Assembly (NCBI GenBank): GCA_964499285.1
Contig: CAZCLA010000051.1
Span: 1-16,911 of the forward strand
DNA from: JAGFIY01 sp964499285
GTDB taxonomy: Bacteria; Bacteroidota; Ignavibacteria; Ignavibacteriales; Melioribacteraceae
Reading direction: 5' to 3'
Length of the DNA stretch: 16,911 nt
The position numbers and the translations under genes were made by a program. The notes under the pieces are model-generated. The model saw nothing but the letters and a program-made list of their open reading frames with translations, was not told the DNA's origin and searched no databases. Numbering within the stretch: the first letter of the stretch is position 1; every line of letters begins with the position of its first letter. Below are positions 15,385 to 16,911 of this stretch, piece after piece.

Positions 15385-16887
15385 ATGAAATTTCCCAAAT
15401 CGGTTTATAACTGGACTTCACTTACGGGAGCTGCAATTGCAGTTATCGCGTTTTTCATGATTGTATTTCTATTTTCTATTTCATTTTTCTTTAACCAGGG
15501 TGGATCATATCTGGGTTTGATCATTTATATAGTACTTCCGGCGTTTATGATTCTTGGGTTAATACTTATTCCTATTGGAATGTGGATAACAACAAGAAAG
15601 CAGAAAAAATCTGGCAAGAGTGCTGAAAGAAAATTTCCCATAATTGATTTAAATGATACCAGAAATAGAAATGCCGCAATTGTATTTTCGGTCGTAACGA
15701 TAGTATTGTTGTTTTTATCAGCAATTGGAAGCTACGAAGCATTTGAATATACCGAGTCGGTTGAGTTTTGCGGAACAACTTGCCACAACGTGATGATACC
15801 CGAATACACAGCGTATCAAAATTCAGCACACTCAAGAGTAAGATGCGTGGACTGCCATGTAGGTAGCGGAGTCGATTGGTACGTGAGATCAAAACTTTCT
15901 GGATTAAGACAAGTGTATAAAGTTACTCTCGGCGAAGTCCCAAAACCGATTGAAACGCCGATTGCGAACCTACGGCCTGCAAGAGAAACCTGCGAACAAT
16001 GCCACTGGCCCGAAAAGTTTTATCCAAACAATCTTCGTTACGAAAAACACTATTTGAATAACGAAGAAAATACTGAGTGGGATATTAAACTTCTAATGAA
16101 AGTCGGTTCTGATATAAGAGCAAGAGGTTTAGAAGAGGGGATTCACTGGCATATAAACCCAGAAGTCAAGGTAGAGTACATCGCAACTGATCATCAAAGA
16201 CAGGAAATACCATGGGTAAGATACACAAATCTTGCAACAGGTGAAGTTAAAGTTTTTAACGATGAGAATAATCCTTTTGACGAAGCAATGATAGATAGTT
16301 TTGAAGTAAGAGAAATGGACTGTATGGATTGTCATAATCGTCCTTCGCACAATTATCTTCCACCTGCCTTTTTTGTGAACCAAGCGCTTGATGCCGGTGA
16401 TATTCCCAAAGATTTACCATGGATAAAAAATACTGCTGTTGAACTTTGTGCTGAAGAATATGAATCAACTGAGGAAGCATATGAGGCAATCAGAAGCGGT
16501 GTGCTTGAGCTTTACGAATCTGATTATCCCGATATATATGAATCACGAATGAATGATATAGAAAAAGCCATTAGTGGTATTCAAAAAGCATTCGGGAAAA
16601 ACATATTTCCGGAAATGAAAGTAAGATGGGATGCATATCCGACTAATATCGGACACTTAGAGTTTAACGGTTGTTTCCGTTGTCATTCAGATACTCATAT
16701 AAGCGAGGAAACCGGTGATTTAATCTCAATGGATTGCAATTTATGTCATACAATTGTTGCACAAGGTCCCACTGATCAATTGGTATCAGCACCTTTCGGG
16801 CTTGGGATGGAGTTTATGCACCCGGACGGATATGATGATTGGAAAGATGCATTTTGTACGGATTGCCATACTGGTGTAAATCCGTAA
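15385..16887 (+). CDS. Seven-heme NapC/NirT-type membrane cytochrome c, ImcH-like quinol oxidase
   Basis: This 500-residue protein has three N-terminal membrane helices (about 12-36, 42-68 and 96-117) and a periplasmic multiheme domain. Heme sites are C129GTTCH, C154VDCH, C203EQCH, C313MDCH, C430FRCH, C451NLCH and C491TDCH: one CX3CH and six CXXCH. The stretch around CVDCHVGSGVDWYVRSKLSG is typical of the NapC/NirT family, which takes electrons from menaquinol. Three helices plus seven hemes fit ImcH of Geobacter, used for respiration with extracellular or high-potential acceptors; that assignment is from memory of the architecture. AGAGG lies four bases before the ATG. It starts 47 bases after the permease and could share its transcript. 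No partner reductase or outer-membrane cytochrome is in view. Confidence 0.9.
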   Translation: MKFPKSVYNWTSLTGAAIAVIAFFMIVFLFSISFFFNQGGSYLGLIIYIVLPAFMILGLILIPIGMWITTRKQKKSGKSAERKFPIIDLNDTRNRNAAIVFSVVTIVLLFLSAIGSYEAFEYTESVEFCGTTCHNVMIPEYTAYQNSAHSRVRCVDCHVGSGVDWYVRSKLSGLRQVYKVTLGEVPKPIETPIANLRPARETCEQCHWPEKFYPNNLRYEKHYLNNEENTEWDIKLLMKVGSDIRARGLEEGIHWHINPEVKVEYIATDHQRQEIPWVRYTNLATGEVKVFNDENNPFDEAMIDSFEVREMDCMDCHNRPSHNYLPPAFFVNQALDAGDIPKDLPWIKNTAVELCAEEYESTEEAYEAIRSGVLELYESDYPDIYESRMNDIEKAISGIQKAFGKNIFPEMKVRWDAYPTNIGHLEFNGCFRCHSDTHISEETGDLISMDCNLCHTIVAQGPTDQLVSAPFGLGMEFMHPDGYDDWKDAFCTDCHTGVNP

Positions 16888-16911
16888 TTTAGTTTAGTAG
16901 TAAAATATATT

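Noticed and set aside
15769..15786. Frameshift or sequencing error as the cause of the CX3CH motif
   Set aside because: The frame is intact and family-like on both sides, and CGTTCH is a whole-codon difference, so an indel error is unlikely.
1..16911. Mobile elements, phage genes, CRISPR or defence systems
   Set aside because: No transposase, integrase, direct-repeat array, toxin-antitoxin pair or defence domain was seen; gene content is core metabolism and respiration.

Overview
The window looks like chromosomal DNA from an AT-rich, Gram-negative bacterium of the Bacteroidota/Chlorobiota-Ignavibacteria kind. This is an inference from gene content, not a database match. It rests on a TonB-dependent outer-membrane receptor, a two-subunit methylmalonyl-CoA mutase, a three-gene sdhCAB complex with one five-helix cytochrome b subunit, and an Obg GTPase without the OCT tail. 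Shine-Dalgarno sites are strong (AGGAGG before mutB, btuB and sdhC), which fits Ignavibacteria better than classical Bacteroidetes. I saw no mobile element, CRISPR array, tRNA or rRNA.

Layout. 1-3892 (minus): mutA then mutB, the small and large subunits of methylmalonyl-CoA mutase. mutB runs off the left edge without its B12-binding domain. 4133-5482 (plus): a saccharopine-dehydrogenase-family oxidoreductase, read divergently from mutA. 5490-5545: a perfect 14-bp inverted repeat between convergent genes. 5559-7466 (minus): a BtuB-type receptor led by a complete cobalamin riboswitch (aptamer 7572-7719, expression platform 7468-7555). 8003-11354 (plus): sdhC-sdhA-sdhB, with one-base TAATG overlaps, closed by a terminator at 11386-11413. 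11452-15337 (plus): an unrecognised 635-residue protein with a long acidic middle, obg, and a FecCD/BtuC-type ABC permease overlapping the end of obg. 15385-16887 (plus): a three-helix, seven-heme NapC/NirT-type cytochrome c resembling ImcH.

How the genes fit. The left half has a B12 and C4-acid theme: BtuB would import cobalamin under riboswitch control, MutAB needs adenosylcobalamin to interconvert methylmalonyl-CoA and succinyl-CoA, and SdhCAB interconverts succinate and fumarate at the quinone pool. The cytochrome at the right edge is the type that takes electrons from quinol and passes them towards periplasmic or extracellular acceptors. The BtuC-like permease could belong to B12 or iron-siderophore uptake, but no ATPase or binding protein accompanies it here.

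Most worth a second look: the riboswitch leader, where I can draw two mutually exclusive folds that explain translational control; the acidic-linker protein next to obg; and the cytochrome with a CX3CH first heme site. Intergenic DNA at 3893-4132 and 7720-8002 shows no gene, only weak promoter-like matches.
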